Shown piece by piece: positions 44,841-53,274 of a stretch of DNA of 64,000 nt (the first letter of the stretch is position 1; the number at the start of each line of letters is the position of its first letter). The notes beneath the pieces are model-generated. The model worked only from the letters and a program-made list of their open reading frames with translations. It did not search any database and was not told the origin of the DNA. Location of the stretch: contig JANQPI010000042.1 of NCBI GenBank assembly GCA_028289585.1, forward strand, positions 186,001-250,000, read 5' to 3'. The translations under genes and the position numbers were made by a program. The stretch is from Candidatus Zixiibacteriota bacterium. GTDB taxonomy: Bacteria; Zixibacteria; MSB-5A5; GN15; FEB-12.

Positions 44841-45840
44841 GGGTCGTTGTCTCCACGGTCGAGGCGAACAGGTCGCGATAGCGCTCATCGACATAGCGAC
44901 CAATCGCCTCCATCGCCTGATTTATGCGGATATTCAGGATATCGTCAGATTGGCGTTCCGCGACCACCATCAATGTCCAAAAACGGTCGCGGGAGCAGAT
45001 GATCCGGCGATCGCTGACCAAAACGTCGATTTTCTCCGGTCGAACCTCCTGCACGCGGGACAATGCCGTTCGATTTGACTCGACCAACAGCAACGACAAT
45101 GGCGCCCATTCGGTTGCGTCGGCATCACCGCGATTGAACTTGGCCAGGAGCAGACCCTCATGGTCGACAACGGCCGCAATGGCAACCGCGCCATGCTCGC
45201 CGATGTATCGGACCGCCTTCTCGAATCCGTTCAGCTCGTAGGTCCGGGCGCGCGGAGTTGTGGCAGCCTTGTTCGGGGTCACCGTACCGGTGTTCTCGCT
45301 TTTCACCGATTCGGACTCGGGCTCCGCTCCATAGACAGCCGCCTGCGGCGTCCAGTCGTCAGCAGCAGTCGCCGCTGCGGCATCGGATACGCCCGCAGTC
45401 GGTTCCGCCGGCATTTCGTCGCCCGATCCATACACAAAGCGGGATGCGCGTTTTTTGCGCGGGTAGATCGAGCTGATGACAAACGGTGCCGTCGCGATAT
45501 GCAGGAAGACTGCCGGCAAATAGCTGAAGAGGCCAAACTGCAGGGCATTGACCAATTCGAGCCGGTAGGCAAAGAAGATGAAGCCGGCAAAGAGCACACC
45601 GATGAGATGACGGTAAACCAGTGCCAAACCCGCGCCGGTCAGAACCGCCCCAAACGATTGGGACCGATTCATGAAGAAGACTATCAGCATGTAATAGACG
45701 ACTTCGATACCAAGCACAAGAAGCGAGAAGCGTCCAAGCGGTAGCCCAAGATTGCTGGGGAACAACACCAATGGTCCCGCCAGCAACACCAGCGAAAACA
45801 GGAGAATCAGACGAGGATTGTTCGATTGCCGTTTTGCCAT
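44833..45840 (-). CDS. Four-helix membrane protein with C-terminal Roadblock-like domain
   Basis: About 335 residues. The N-terminal 130 hold four hydrophobic helices, a low-complexity linker rich in Ala/Thr/Glu spans about 130-205, and the C-terminal 120 look like a Roadblock/LC7 domain (AVAIAAVVDHEGLLLAKFN, a helix through LLLVESNRTALSRV, and RFWTLMVVAERQSDDILNIRINQA). Fusion of a membrane anchor to this domain would tether GTPase regulation to the envelope. The ATG at 45840 has AGGG 9 bases upstream; 45849 is the alternative. It follows the TPR-Roadblock gene and overlaps the next Roadblock gene. Confidence 0.7.
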   Translation of the reverse strand: MAKRQSNNPRLILLFSLVLLAGPLVLFPSNLGLPLGRFSLLVLGIEVVYYMLIVFFMNRSQSFGAVLTGAGLALVYRHLIGVLFAGFIFFAYRLELVNALQFGLFSYLPAVFLHIATAPFVISSIYPRKKRASRFVYGSGDEMPAEPTAGVSDAAAATAADDWTPQAAVYGAEPESESVKSENTGTVTPNKAATTPRARTYELNGFEKAVRYIGEHGAVAIAAVVDHEGLLLAKFNRGDADATEWAPLSLLLVESNRTALSRVQEVRPEKIDVLVSDRRIICSRDRFWTLMVVAERQSDDILNIRINQAMEAIGRYVDERYRDLFASTVETTTHV

Positions 45841-45851
45841 GGTCGTCATCC

Positions 45852-46709
45852 CTATGCGGCCTGATACCGATCAACCAATGCGGCGATCTTCATCCGCAAA
45901 GTGCCAAGGTTAATGCGCTGGTCGCAGGCGAACAGAAACATCCCACCCGCAACGTGCACGAGATAGAGAATCGGCCCCGCCGCCTCGACGAGTATCGACT
46001 GACCTGATCCAAACTGAGCCGCAACGAGATCCGACGTCAGATTGCGATCGAGTTCCGCCATCGTCGCCGCGCAGACGTTGGGATCGAGGCCCAGAGACCA
46101 ATCAGACTCCACGAGAAGTCCCTCACCGTTGATGAACATGACACCATGAACATCACGCATCGTAACGGCATCACGAATGACCTGCCGCGCCGTCAGCCCT
46201 GCTTCGTCAGGCTCCTCGCTGACCTCTCCGCCCTCGGCAGCACTCACCATCGTCGGTTCCGGATCAGGCGTCGCCGGAATGGCCTGCTCCTCGGGAAGTC
46301 GCTGCGCGATATCGAGGAGTTTCTGAATCTGTTCGTTATCAGGGTCGGCATCAGCAAGACGGCTCAGTAGCTTGATCGCCTGGGGAAACTCGCCGCGGTA
46401 GATATAGACCTCGGCCAGCAGCAGTTCCGTGGCTCGGCTTGTACCCTCAAGATCGATCGCTTTTTTCGCCTCGGCCTCTGCCCAATCGTAAAGACCGCGA
46501 TCGAGATTGATCTTGGCCATAACCACGTGAGCCGCGGCATAGGAGGGGTGGATACGCAAACCGGCCTGGCAGACGCGGAAGGCCCGGTCCAGCTCCCCCT
46601 TCTTGCGAAATGCCTCAGCGAGGGCTGCAAAAATTTGGGAGTTCGGATCGGCGTCCAGAATCTTCTGGCACTTTCCAATTCGCTCGTCGAGTTCAGACGC
46701 AACGGTCAT
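45852..46709 (-). CDS. TPR protein with C-terminal Roadblock/LC7 domain
   Basis: A 285-residue protein with three to four tetratricopeptide repeats (about 5-140; for example SQIFAALAEAFRKKGELDRA and AAAHVVMAKINLDRGLYDWA), an acidic linker, and a Roadblock/LC7 domain (about 180-282; VHGVMFINGEGLLVESDWSL and GPILYLVHVAGGMFLFACD). The TPR part would bind partner proteins and the Roadblock part would join the MglA regulatory set. GAGGAA precedes the ATG. It has its own candidate promoter at 46777-46805. Confidence 0.85.
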   Translation of the reverse strand: MTVASELDERIGKCQKILDADPNSQIFAALAEAFRKKGELDRAFRVCQAGLRIHPSYAAAHVVMAKINLDRGLYDWAEAEAKKAIDLEGTSRATELLLAEVYIYRGEFPQAIKLLSRLADADPDNEQIQKLLDIAQRLPEEQAIPATPDPEPTMVSAAEGGEVSEEPDEAGLTARQVIRDAVTMRDVHGVMFINGEGLLVESDWSLGLDPNVCAATMAELDRNLTSDLVAAQFGSGQSILVEAAGPILYLVHVAGGMFLFACDQRINLGTLRMKIAALVDRYQAA

Positions 46710-46776
46710 TGGTGCCTTCCTCGTAACCCCATGACTGCCAGCAAATAACGGAATCCGTCAATTTCACCTTTGGACA

Positions 46777-46805
46777 AAGATAAGAGTCACAGTCGTTTGA
46801 GTCAA
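46777..46805 (-). promoter_or_regulatory. Candidate promoter of the Roadblock-mglA gene run
   Basis: On the minus strand TTGACT (46805-46800) and TATCTT (46782-46777) are 17 bases apart, about 65 bases before the TPR-Roadblock gene. Confidence 0.5.
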
Positions 46806-46817
46806 TTGGTTTGCCGA

Positions 46818-47180
46818 CTACGCCAGAATCCGCTTGGTCTGGAATAGTCCGTACCCGAAGAGAGCGGTCATCACGCCCAAAAGCAGCGGCGCAACCCATT
46901 CGGGCGCGACAAAAACTTCCAGTGCCGCCAGCACCGCCAGCACCTGGCTCACGGCCAGTAGCAGGAATCCGATCAGGAAGACCTGCCACGAACGCGACAG
47001 TTGCCCCCCCTTGACCAGGCCAACGACCTGAGCAGAGAGTGCGCAGCACACGATGGCCGCCAACAGAATGATTACAGCAATTGCGTTCCCCGGCTGGGCC
47101 AGGGCCGCGAAGTTCGCGGCCGAGGATGATTGGCCGACGGCAACGGTACCGATGACGAAACACGTAAGCAGACGAAACAT
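46818..47180 (-). CDS. Small membrane protein of unknown function
   Basis: A 120-residue protein with four hydrophobic segments (about 3-22, 33-55, 66-88 and 93-113). The first may act as a signal. It has no charged motif that suggests a family. It lies 5 bases after the PATAN-domain gene, so it is probably co-transcribed with it, and upstream of the TPR-Roadblock gene, from which it is separated by a promoter. A role as a membrane partner of the polarity module is possible but unsupported by sequence. Confidence 0.7.
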   Translation of the reverse strand: MFRLLTCFVIGTVAVGQSSSAANFAALAQPGNAIAVIILLAAIVCCALSAQVVGLVKGGQLSRSWQVFLIGFLLLAVSQVLAVLAALEVFVAPEWVAPLLLGVMTALFGYGLFQTKRILA

Positions 47181-47185
47181 GACAC

Positions 47186-48391
47186 TTACCCTCGTACGAG
47201 TTTGACAGTCTTATCCGCGGCTTTCAACGAATTGTAGAAGCTCTCCTCAATCCCGAAACGCTTGACCATCTCCCGTCGGGTGGCAAGCGGCGCAGCAATT
47301 TCCTTCTTCACGCTGCCAACAGACTCGCGGAATGACCCCTCACCCAACAGCTGATAAACATAGACCAACTGCTCGGAAAGCATTCGCTCGAGGCTGGAAA
47401 GCACCTGGTAGTAGCGCGTGGCGGCCGGTAACGACCGAACCGCGGCGAGGAACTTGTCGAAGGACGGCATGAGATCGGAATTCGGGTCTACCCCCGGGAA
47501 AAAGTTGAGGATGCCCTGGCGATACTGAGCCGAGAACGAGGGGAACCGTGAATTGTGTTCACCCACCACGTCGGAAACGACCGCGCGGACCTGGAAGAAC
47601 GAATGGCTGAAGAGATCAAAGATGATCCGCATCACCGCTTCTTCCTCATCTTCCTGCTCGATCGACACCTCGCCGTCCCGATGTCCCGCAACTTCAATCA
47701 GCTTGCTGAGGATGAGTCGGTAGAGAGCACGACAGGTGACAAACTCGCCCATCGTTGACATGTTGATCAGATCCGGAACCGTCCGCTCACCATTGATAAG
47801 CGCCAGCATGCGGAACTCGTCCATGGAGATCTTGATCTCCTCGACCGGCACCTTGGGATTCGCCGACAATCTGAGGATAACGTCATCAGGCGGCAGGACC
47901 TTCTGAATCTCCAGCCACTCGTCGATCCGGCGGGTGCCTTCCATGATCACGTTCATGGTCGATAACTCGATCAGGAACGGTGCGTTTTTCGGTTCCTTCC
48001 CTTCGTGGAAGAAGAAGTCACCGTCACGCCAGCTGAATAGATTGTAGACCGTTTCTTCGATCTGCAGCTTGAGACATTCACCGATCTCTTCCTTGTCGAA
48101 GAGACCCATGTCAATAAGCGTCGTTCCGATCTGGCGTCCGGTCTGCTTGTGAAGGGTAATCGCTCGCTCTAGATCCGCCTTGGAGATCTTGCCCCGACGC
48201 AGCAGTAGCTGTCCGAGCATGTCCTCCTGCGAGTTCAAACTCGAGGCGAAGATGATGTTCCCGTCGCGGAAGGCGACCTCTTTCTGACGTGCGGTCGTCC
48301 GGCACTCCAGGATTCCCGATTTCTTGCCGGTAGCCAGCAACTGCAGGATATCCGGAAAAGCGACAGTCTTCAGATTTCCCGAAAGGCTCAT
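47186..48391 (-). CDS. PATAN/DUF4388 domain regulatory protein
   Basis: A 401-residue protein with an N-terminal DUF4388 (PATAN) domain: MSLSGNLKTVAFPDILQLL, GKKSGILECRT, EVAFRDGNIIFASS. A second helical part includes the typical QIEETVYNLFSWRDGDFFFHEG. Most of the remainder is helical. PATAN proteins occur in gliding and type IV pilus regulation in myxobacteria and cyanobacteria and as response-regulator output domains. Here it lies at the head of the polarity gene run. A 19-base palindrome sits 16 bases before the ATG. Confidence 0.85.
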   Translation of the reverse strand: MSLSGNLKTVAFPDILQLLATGKKSGILECRTTARQKEVAFRDGNIIFASSLNSQEDMLGQLLLRRGKISKADLERAITLHKQTGRQIGTTLIDMGLFDKEEIGECLKLQIEETVYNLFSWRDGDFFFHEGKEPKNAPFLIELSTMNVIMEGTRRIDEWLEIQKVLPPDDVILRLSANPKVPVEEIKISMDEFRMLALINGERTVPDLINMSTMGEFVTCRALYRLILSKLIEVAGHRDGEVSIEQEDEEEAVMRIIFDLFSHSFFQVRAVVSDVVGEHNSRFPSFSAQYRQGILNFFPGVDPNSDLMPSFDKFLAAVRSLPAATRYYQVLSSLERMLSEQLVYVYQLLGEGSFRESVGSVKKEIAAPLATRREMVKRFGIEESFYNSLKAADKTVKLVRG

Positions 48392-48406
48392 GCCAATCCA
48401 TCCATG

Positions 48407-48425
48407 GAGCGGGTTAAACCCGCTC
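48407..48425. promoter_or_regulatory. Perfect palindrome upstream of the PATAN gene
   Basis: GAGCGGGTT-A-AACCCGCTC has 9-bp arms around one base, 16 bases before the ATG. It could be an operator or an RNA hairpin controlling translation. No second copy was noticed in the window. Confidence 0.5.
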
Positions 48426-48497
48426 GGTTCGCGGTTGTCTCCTCTTCTCCTAGTCTCTATCGGGAAATTGATGGGGAAACTTGACGCCGATGTCCGA

Positions 48498-50783
48498 CTA
48501 CCGGGAATCGCGACGGATCCATCCGGAGTCGCTCAGGACAAAGGCCGGCATCGGCTCGGAACTCAAACTATGGGCCCAGCCCGTCGTATCGAGTTGGGGC
48601 GGCAGAAAAGGGGCCACGAGAAACGCCGGGGGCTGACGGGTCAGAGCGACCAGTTGATCGACCGGCGGTACGACTCCCGTACCGATGATCAGTCCTCCCG
48701 GGCTGTAGATCGTGGGGTCGGCTACCCACGAACGCCGAATCGAGACCGGATGACCATCGACCGAAACGATAGTCTGATCGGCTCCCGGCACGAGACCGGT
48801 TGCCTCGATCGGCTCTGTTTCAGGATACCACAGCAGTCGGCCGGTGGCAGCGCTGTCGTGATGAACAATCGATGCAAACGCCTGCTCCGAGACCCAGATT
48901 TCCGTTTCCACAAGGGCTTCACGTATCCGAAGAAGCGCTGGCACCGCGGCAAAGTCGAGCCCCATGACCACCACCCGGCGGACCGGATGAGCATCGACAT
49001 CCTCGAACAGCGGGAGCAGAATGCGCTCATCGATTGGATAGTCGCGGGCGGCGAGCGTCGTGATCACGATATCCGATCCGGAGTAGTCCGGTTGCCGAAT
49101 GACGACGACTACCCCGCCCGGGATGCGGGTTGGCTCGATCGTCCACTGCGCCGGTCGGTCGTGGTCCGTGGTACATCGCGCCAGGGTGAACACCGCCAAG
49201 CCGGCAACCAAACCAACCAGTAATCGTCGTGGTCGATGCGATCGAAAAGCAGCCACGGCAAGCATCAGTCCGGCATAGGCAGCTCCAATGACGATAGGCC
49301 AGAATAACGAGGCGCCGGGCGCTGGAAGTGTCCACGCCAGCTCGCCGCTAAGATCGAACCAGGCGAGGACATCGAGGACCAACTGCGCCGGCAGGGCAAT
49401 CAGGCTCCCAACCAGCGGTGAAAGCATCGGCACGACCGATTCGATCGCTAACAAGACCAGACTCCCAATCACGATCAGAGACACCATGGGCACCACGATC
49501 AGGTTGGCCGGCACGGAAAGCAACGGCACACGACCAAAATGGTACGCGATAATCGGCATCGAGACGACTTGGGCGATCACGGCAACGAGCAACGGAAGCG
49601 CCAACCATGTCCAATACCACTGACCGTGATGTTGCGGAAAAAAGCGACTCACGCGCGGAGTGAACCAAATCAATCCACCGGCCACGATGAACGACAGTTG
49701 CCATCCGACATCGAAGAGCTGAGACGGTGAAACGATGAGGATGAGCAACGCGGCAACAAGGATCACCTGCTCCAGATTGACTCGGCGTCCCAGGTGCCGG
49801 GCCAACAGAACCAACCCCGCCATAACTGAGGCCCTCACAACCGACGGTTCCGCGTAGGAGAGCAAGAGGAAGAGCACCAGTACTCCGGCCAGGACGAAGC
49901 GGCGCCCCCCGGCGGTCAGGGGGAATCGTCGCAGGATGATCCAGACGAAGCCGAGCACGAGTGCTACATTCGACCCCGACACTGCCAAAACGTGCAGCGT
50001 GCCAGTATCCCGGAACCGTTCGTAGACAGCGATTGGAATGTCCCGTGTCTCGCCGATCAAAAAACCGGACGCCAACGCCGCAACATCTGCCGGAAGATTG
50101 GAACGGAACGTCGTTACAATCCACGCCCGGGTGCGGTCAACGACACCAAGCCATCCGGAAGTGGCGCGCGGTGCAACTCGGATTGACATGGTGGTGGGGA
50201 GATACGCTAACGCCTGAACCTCCTGCCGCCCGAGCCAACGACGGTAGTCGAAACGCTGGTCAGGCCGATTTTCCGGGAGTCGGTACAGCGTGCTGCGAAA
50301 GGCGACCCGATCGCCTCGCTGCAACACTGTTGTCGTGTCCGTGATCTTGAGCAGCAGCTTCCCTTCCACGACTCGGCCGCCGTCGCGATACCGAAGCGAG
50401 TCGACTGCGATCAGGATGTCAGTCCGCTGGCCACGGATAGTCGGCCAGTCGGCAACTTCTCCGTACACGTGGTAGGCAACACCAGATTCGATCACGCGCG
50501 ACAGATTGTGCTCTCCGACCGGCGAAACCGTCAGGCTGTACTGCCCGGCAGCGGCTGCGGCGAGTGCGATCGAAAGGTTCGCGACAACCCAGCCGGGATA
50601 CTGACGTGCTACCCAGGCAAAGAGAACGGACAGTACGGAGAGTGAGTACCAGATGAGAGCAATCGGTACCCAACGGTCAGCAACCGTCAACGCTACGATT
50701 ATAGCGACGAGTGGAAGAAAAGCTGGCAACGACGAAAGCGGCTTATGACGAAGCTTGGAATCGACGCCGGATGCGTTCGACAA
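48498..50783 (-). CDS. comEC: ComEC/Rec2-family DNA-uptake channel with degenerate C-terminal domain
   Basis: A 761-residue polytopic protein with N-terminal helices, a DUF4131/OB-like soluble part (about 100-210), and the Competence domain (about 230-500) with the family motif LHVLAVSGSNVALV near 263. The C-terminal 215 residues occupy the place of the metallo-beta-lactamase domain but lack the HxHxDH metal motif; the equivalent stretch reads VVVMGLDFAAVPALL. The start is TTG with GGGAGGTGA 9 bases upstream, inside the 3' end of murJ (41-base overlap). ComEC carries single-stranded DNA across the inner membrane, in line with the pilus genes nearby. Confidence 0.88.
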   Translation of the reverse strand: MSNASGVDSKLRHKPLSSLPAFLPLVAIIVALTVADRWVPIALIWYSLSVLSVLFAWVARQYPGWVVANLSIALAAAAAGQYSLTVSPVGEHNLSRVIESGVAYHVYGEVADWPTIRGQRTDILIAVDSLRYRDGGRVVEGKLLLKITDTTTVLQRGDRVAFRSTLYRLPENRPDQRFDYRRWLGRQEVQALAYLPTTMSIRVAPRATSGWLGVVDRTRAWIVTTFRSNLPADVAALASGFLIGETRDIPIAVYERFRDTGTLHVLAVSGSNVALVLGFVWIILRRFPLTAGGRRFVLAGVLVLFLLLSYAEPSVVRASVMAGLVLLARHLGRRVNLEQVILVAALLILIVSPSQLFDVGWQLSFIVAGGLIWFTPRVSRFFPQHHGQWYWTWLALPLLVAVIAQVVSMPIIAYHFGRVPLLSVPANLIVVPMVSLIVIGSLVLLAIESVVPMLSPLVGSLIALPAQLVLDVLAWFDLSGELAWTLPAPGASLFWPIVIGAAYAGLMLAVAAFRSHRPRRLLVGLVAGLAVFTLARCTTDHDRPAQWTIEPTRIPGGVVVVIRQPDYSGSDIVITTLAARDYPIDERILLPLFEDVDAHPVRRVVVMGLDFAAVPALLRIREALVETEIWVSEQAFASIVHHDSAATGRLLWYPETEPIEATGLVPGADQTIVSVDGHPVSIRRSWVADPTIYSPGGLIIGTGVVPPVDQLVALTRQPPAFLVAPFLPPQLDTTGWAHSLSSEPMPAFVLSDSGWIRRDSR

Positions 50784-52323
50784 GTGCTGTCACCTCCCTT
50801 ACCTGGAGGATAGCACATATGACGAGATACGCCAAGCCACCCACAGTGGCTGGGATGATCAGATCGAGCAAACGCTGTACCCAGAGCGGAGCGGTCTCGA
50901 GGGTGGGTACCGGCACGAAGAGGGCGGCCCAGAACACGAGCGAGGCAACTATGATGAGCCGGAACCAACCAAGACCGAGACGCCAGATTGATCCAACTAT
51001 CTCGGCGCGCGCCAAGGCAAAAATGAGTAGGGCGAAGTTGGCGATCGACGACAGCGACGTGGCAGCGGCAAGACCGGCGAATCCGAGCACCTGAATCAGT
51101 GGGTAGTAGAGGGCGATATTGATTACCACCGCGGCGATCGAAGCATACATCGGCGTTCGGGCATCGCCGGCGGCATAGAAGATCGGTGCGGTTACCCGGA
51201 CGGCAGCAAAGCCGATCAGACCGTAGGAATAATGGCGAAGGGCGAAACCGGTATTGGCGATGGCGGTCTGGTCGAACTCGCCCCATCCGTAGAGCAGCGC
51301 GACCGCTGGTTCGGCGAGGAAGGCCAGTGCTGCGGCCGAGGGGATAATGACAAACATCGCCATGTCCACGGCGCGACGGTATAAACCAGACAGCTCATCG
51401 CGCCGCCCGAGAGCAAAAAGTTCCGACGCCTTGGGGAGCGCCACTGTCCCGATCGCGACGGCGAAAACCCCGAGCGGAAAGTGCATGAGGCGATAGGAAA
51501 AACTCAGGTACGCCAGCGCCCCCTCGACCAGAAACGATGCCACCAGCGTTGAAACGAGGATGTTCACCCGTCCGGCAGACAGCCCGAGAACGACCGGACC
51601 AAAGAGTCGCAGCACCGCACGAAAGGCGGGTGACAACCAATCAAAGCGAAGGCGAACTCTTCCCCCCAGTCGCCACAGGGTCGGGATTTGAATGAGCAAT
51701 TGACCCGCACCGCCAATCAGAACCCCCCAGGCCAGGGCATAGATTGGCTGGTTGAACAAATCGAAGAAGAGTACGACTGCGATTACTGAACCGACGTTGA
51801 ACATGACCGGTGCAAACGCGGGCAACGTGAAACGACCGAACGCGTTGAGTATCCCCATTGCCAGGGCCGCGAGTGAGACCAGGAGCAGAAAGGGGAACAT
51901 GATTCGGGTCAGGTCGACGGTCAGCGCAAACTTCTCCGGCATGGCGGTAAAACCGTTCGCGACGACGAAGACGATGGCCGGGGCCGCGAGGATACCGAGT
52001 GCCACCAGTGTACCGACACCCGCGAGCAGAGCGGTGAACGTCGTCTGCGCGAGTCGCTGCGCTTCCCCCTCCCCCGCTTTCACCAGGCGTTCCTTAAACA
52101 CCGGCACAAAGGCCGAACCGAGGGCGCCCTCGGCGAACATGTCACGAAGCAGGTTGGGAATCCGAAAGGCCGCGACAAAGGCGTCAGTCGCCATCGAGGC
52201 ACCGAAGAAGTAGGCGATCACCTGCTCCCGTATGAGGCCTGTGACCCGCGAGCAGGCGGTCCCCAGGGAGACCATACTCGCCGATCGGGCAAGGCCGGGA
52301 GAACGGTGGGAGGAGGTTGACAC
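50743..52323 (-). CDS. murJ: Lipid II flippase MurJ
   Basis: A 526-residue MATE/MurJ-fold protein with about 14 membrane helices and characteristic stretches such as RVTGLIREQVIAYFFGAS, FRIPNLLRDMFAEGALGSAFVPVF and GTVALPKASE. It flips lipid II for peptidoglycan synthesis. The start is GTG with GGAA about 8 bases upstream. It is divergent from rpsT, whose promoter overlaps this start codon. Length and motifs are normal. Confidence 0.93.
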   Translation of the reverse strand: MSTSSHRSPGLARSASMVSLGTACSRVTGLIREQVIAYFFGASMATDAFVAAFRIPNLLRDMFAEGALGSAFVPVFKERLVKAGEGEAQRLAQTTFTALLAGVGTLVALGILAAPAIVFVVANGFTAMPEKFALTVDLTRIMFPFLLLVSLAALAMGILNAFGRFTLPAFAPVMFNVGSVIAVVLFFDLFNQPIYALAWGVLIGGAGQLLIQIPTLWRLGGRVRLRFDWLSPAFRAVLRLFGPVVLGLSAGRVNILVSTLVASFLVEGALAYLSFSYRLMHFPLGVFAVAIGTVALPKASELFALGRRDELSGLYRRAVDMAMFVIIPSAAALAFLAEPAVALLYGWGEFDQTAIANTGFALRHYSYGLIGFAAVRVTAPIFYAAGDARTPMYASIAAVVINIALYYPLIQVLGFAGLAAATSLSSIANFALLIFALARAEIVGSIWRLGLGWFRLIIVASLVFWAALFVPVPTLETAPLWVQRLLDLIIPATVGGLAYLVICAILQVREVTALVERIRRRFQASS

Positions 52324-52344
52324 GCAGCGGATTCCTGCTATACT
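52317..52344 (+). promoter_or_regulatory. Promoter of rpsT
   Basis: TTGACA (52317-52322) and TATACT (52339-52344) are 16 bases apart. The -35 box overlaps the murJ GTG start on the other strand. Confidence 0.75.
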
Positions 52345-52385
52345 AGCGGGCTGAACGAAGAGCCCAGCACTGCTAAGGAGAATCT

Positions 52386-52640
52386 GTGCCCCAGCATAAG
52401 TCGTGTAAGAAGCGAGTCAAAACCTCGGCCGCGGCCAATGAACGAAACCGCGCTTACCGCTCCGAAATGCGGAAAGCGATCAAAGCCGTCCGCACTGAGA
52501 AGACGCGCGAGGCTGCCGAGCCCAAACTTCGCGATACACTCCAGCTTCTCGACCGGGTTGCCTCGAAGGGCATTATCAAGGCGAACACCGCAGCCCGATA
52601 CAAATCGCGCCTGACCCTGCACGTCGCCAAACTCGGCTAA
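52386..52640 (+). CDS. rpsT: 30S ribosomal protein S20
   Basis: An 84-residue basic helical protein with the S20 pattern: MPQHKSCKKRVKTSAAANERN, RSEMRKAIKAV and the C-terminal KGIIKANTAARYKSRLTLHV. It binds 16S rRNA early in 30S assembly. It starts with GTG after AAGGAG, has a strong promoter and ends in its own terminator, so it is monocistronic. One of few plus-strand genes here. Confidence 0.95.
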   Translation: MPQHKSCKKRVKTSAAANERNRAYRSEMRKAIKAVRTEKTREAAEPKLRDTLQLLDRVASKGIIKANTAARYKSRLTLHVAKLG

Positions 52641-52670
52641 CGACAGCAGACCATCGCCCGAAATCACGAC

Positions 52671-52694
52671 AGCCCGGCCTCGCCGGGTTGTTTT
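52671..52694 (+). terminator. Terminator of rpsT
   Basis: CCCGGC-CTC-GCCGGG (52673-52678/52682-52687) is extended by two weaker pairs and followed by TTGTTTT. Confidence 0.8.
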
Positions 52695-52763
52695 GCGTTG
52701 AGAAACCCGCATCGCCATCGTCGCGATAGTATGCCGTCTCCGGTCGCAGATACAGTTTGAAGA

Positions 52764-53237
52764 TCAGGAAATCGAGAGGTCAGAATCGGAGAACGAGATG
52801 TTATCGTCTCCCGGCTCAATCGCAATCGTCCGGCCGATCGGCAGTGACGGTAGCCGATCCGGAGTCCGAAAGACTCGGTTGCGCTCCCGTGTCACATAAT
52901 AGCACGAGATCGCGAAATCCCGCTGGATAGCACTCAACAGGGGCTGCAGCTTCGACGGTAGTGTCGCTGGCCACGCCGCCACAAAAGCCGGGCTCGAACT
53001 GAAACAGTCGACCTGACCGCGCTGCCCCTCCAGGATGTGGGGTCGGAGATAGCCGAGACCCGCCACGGCGGCGAGACATTCCCGCTCAAGAGCGTCGCCG
53101 GTGACCAATCCTCGGAAGAGGATCCCCATCCCCGGGATCGCGAACCCGGCCAGATTGTCGCGAAGATTATCGATTCGAGTGGAACGCATCGTCCCACTAA
53201 TGTAGAGACGAAGCGGTATGGTAAGGTCAGACGTCAT
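52764..53237 (-). CDS. Protein of unknown function
   Basis: About 157 residues, apparently soluble, mixed alpha/beta (TIPLRLYISGTMRSTRIDNL at the start), with an aspartate- and serine-rich C-terminus. It was not recognised. It follows the hotdog-fold gene by a short gap that contains an 11-bp inverted repeat, and converges with rpsT. Start choice is uncertain: ATG 53237 lies just outside the hairpin, while ATG 53243 and GTG 53246 lie within it. Codon use looks like that of its neighbours. Confidence 0.55.
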   Translation of the reverse strand: MTSDLTIPLRLYISGTMRSTRIDNLRDNLAGFAIPGMGILFRGLVTGDALERECLAAVAGLGYLRPHILEGQRGQVDCFSSSPAFVAAWPATLPSKLQPLLSAIQRDFAISCYYVTRERNRVFRTPDRLPSLPIGRTIAIEPGDDNISFSDSDLSIS

Positions 53238-53241
53238 ACCC

Positions 53242-53274
53242 ATCACCGAGCAAGAACGCTGCCTGCTCGGTGAT
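53242..53274. repeat. 11-bp perfect inverted repeat at a gene junction
   Basis: ATCACCGAGCA (53242-53252) and TGCTCGGTGAT (53264-53274) are separated by 11 bases. The repeat spans the stop of the thioesterase gene and the candidate start codons of the next gene, with no T-run on either side. Confidence 0.7.
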
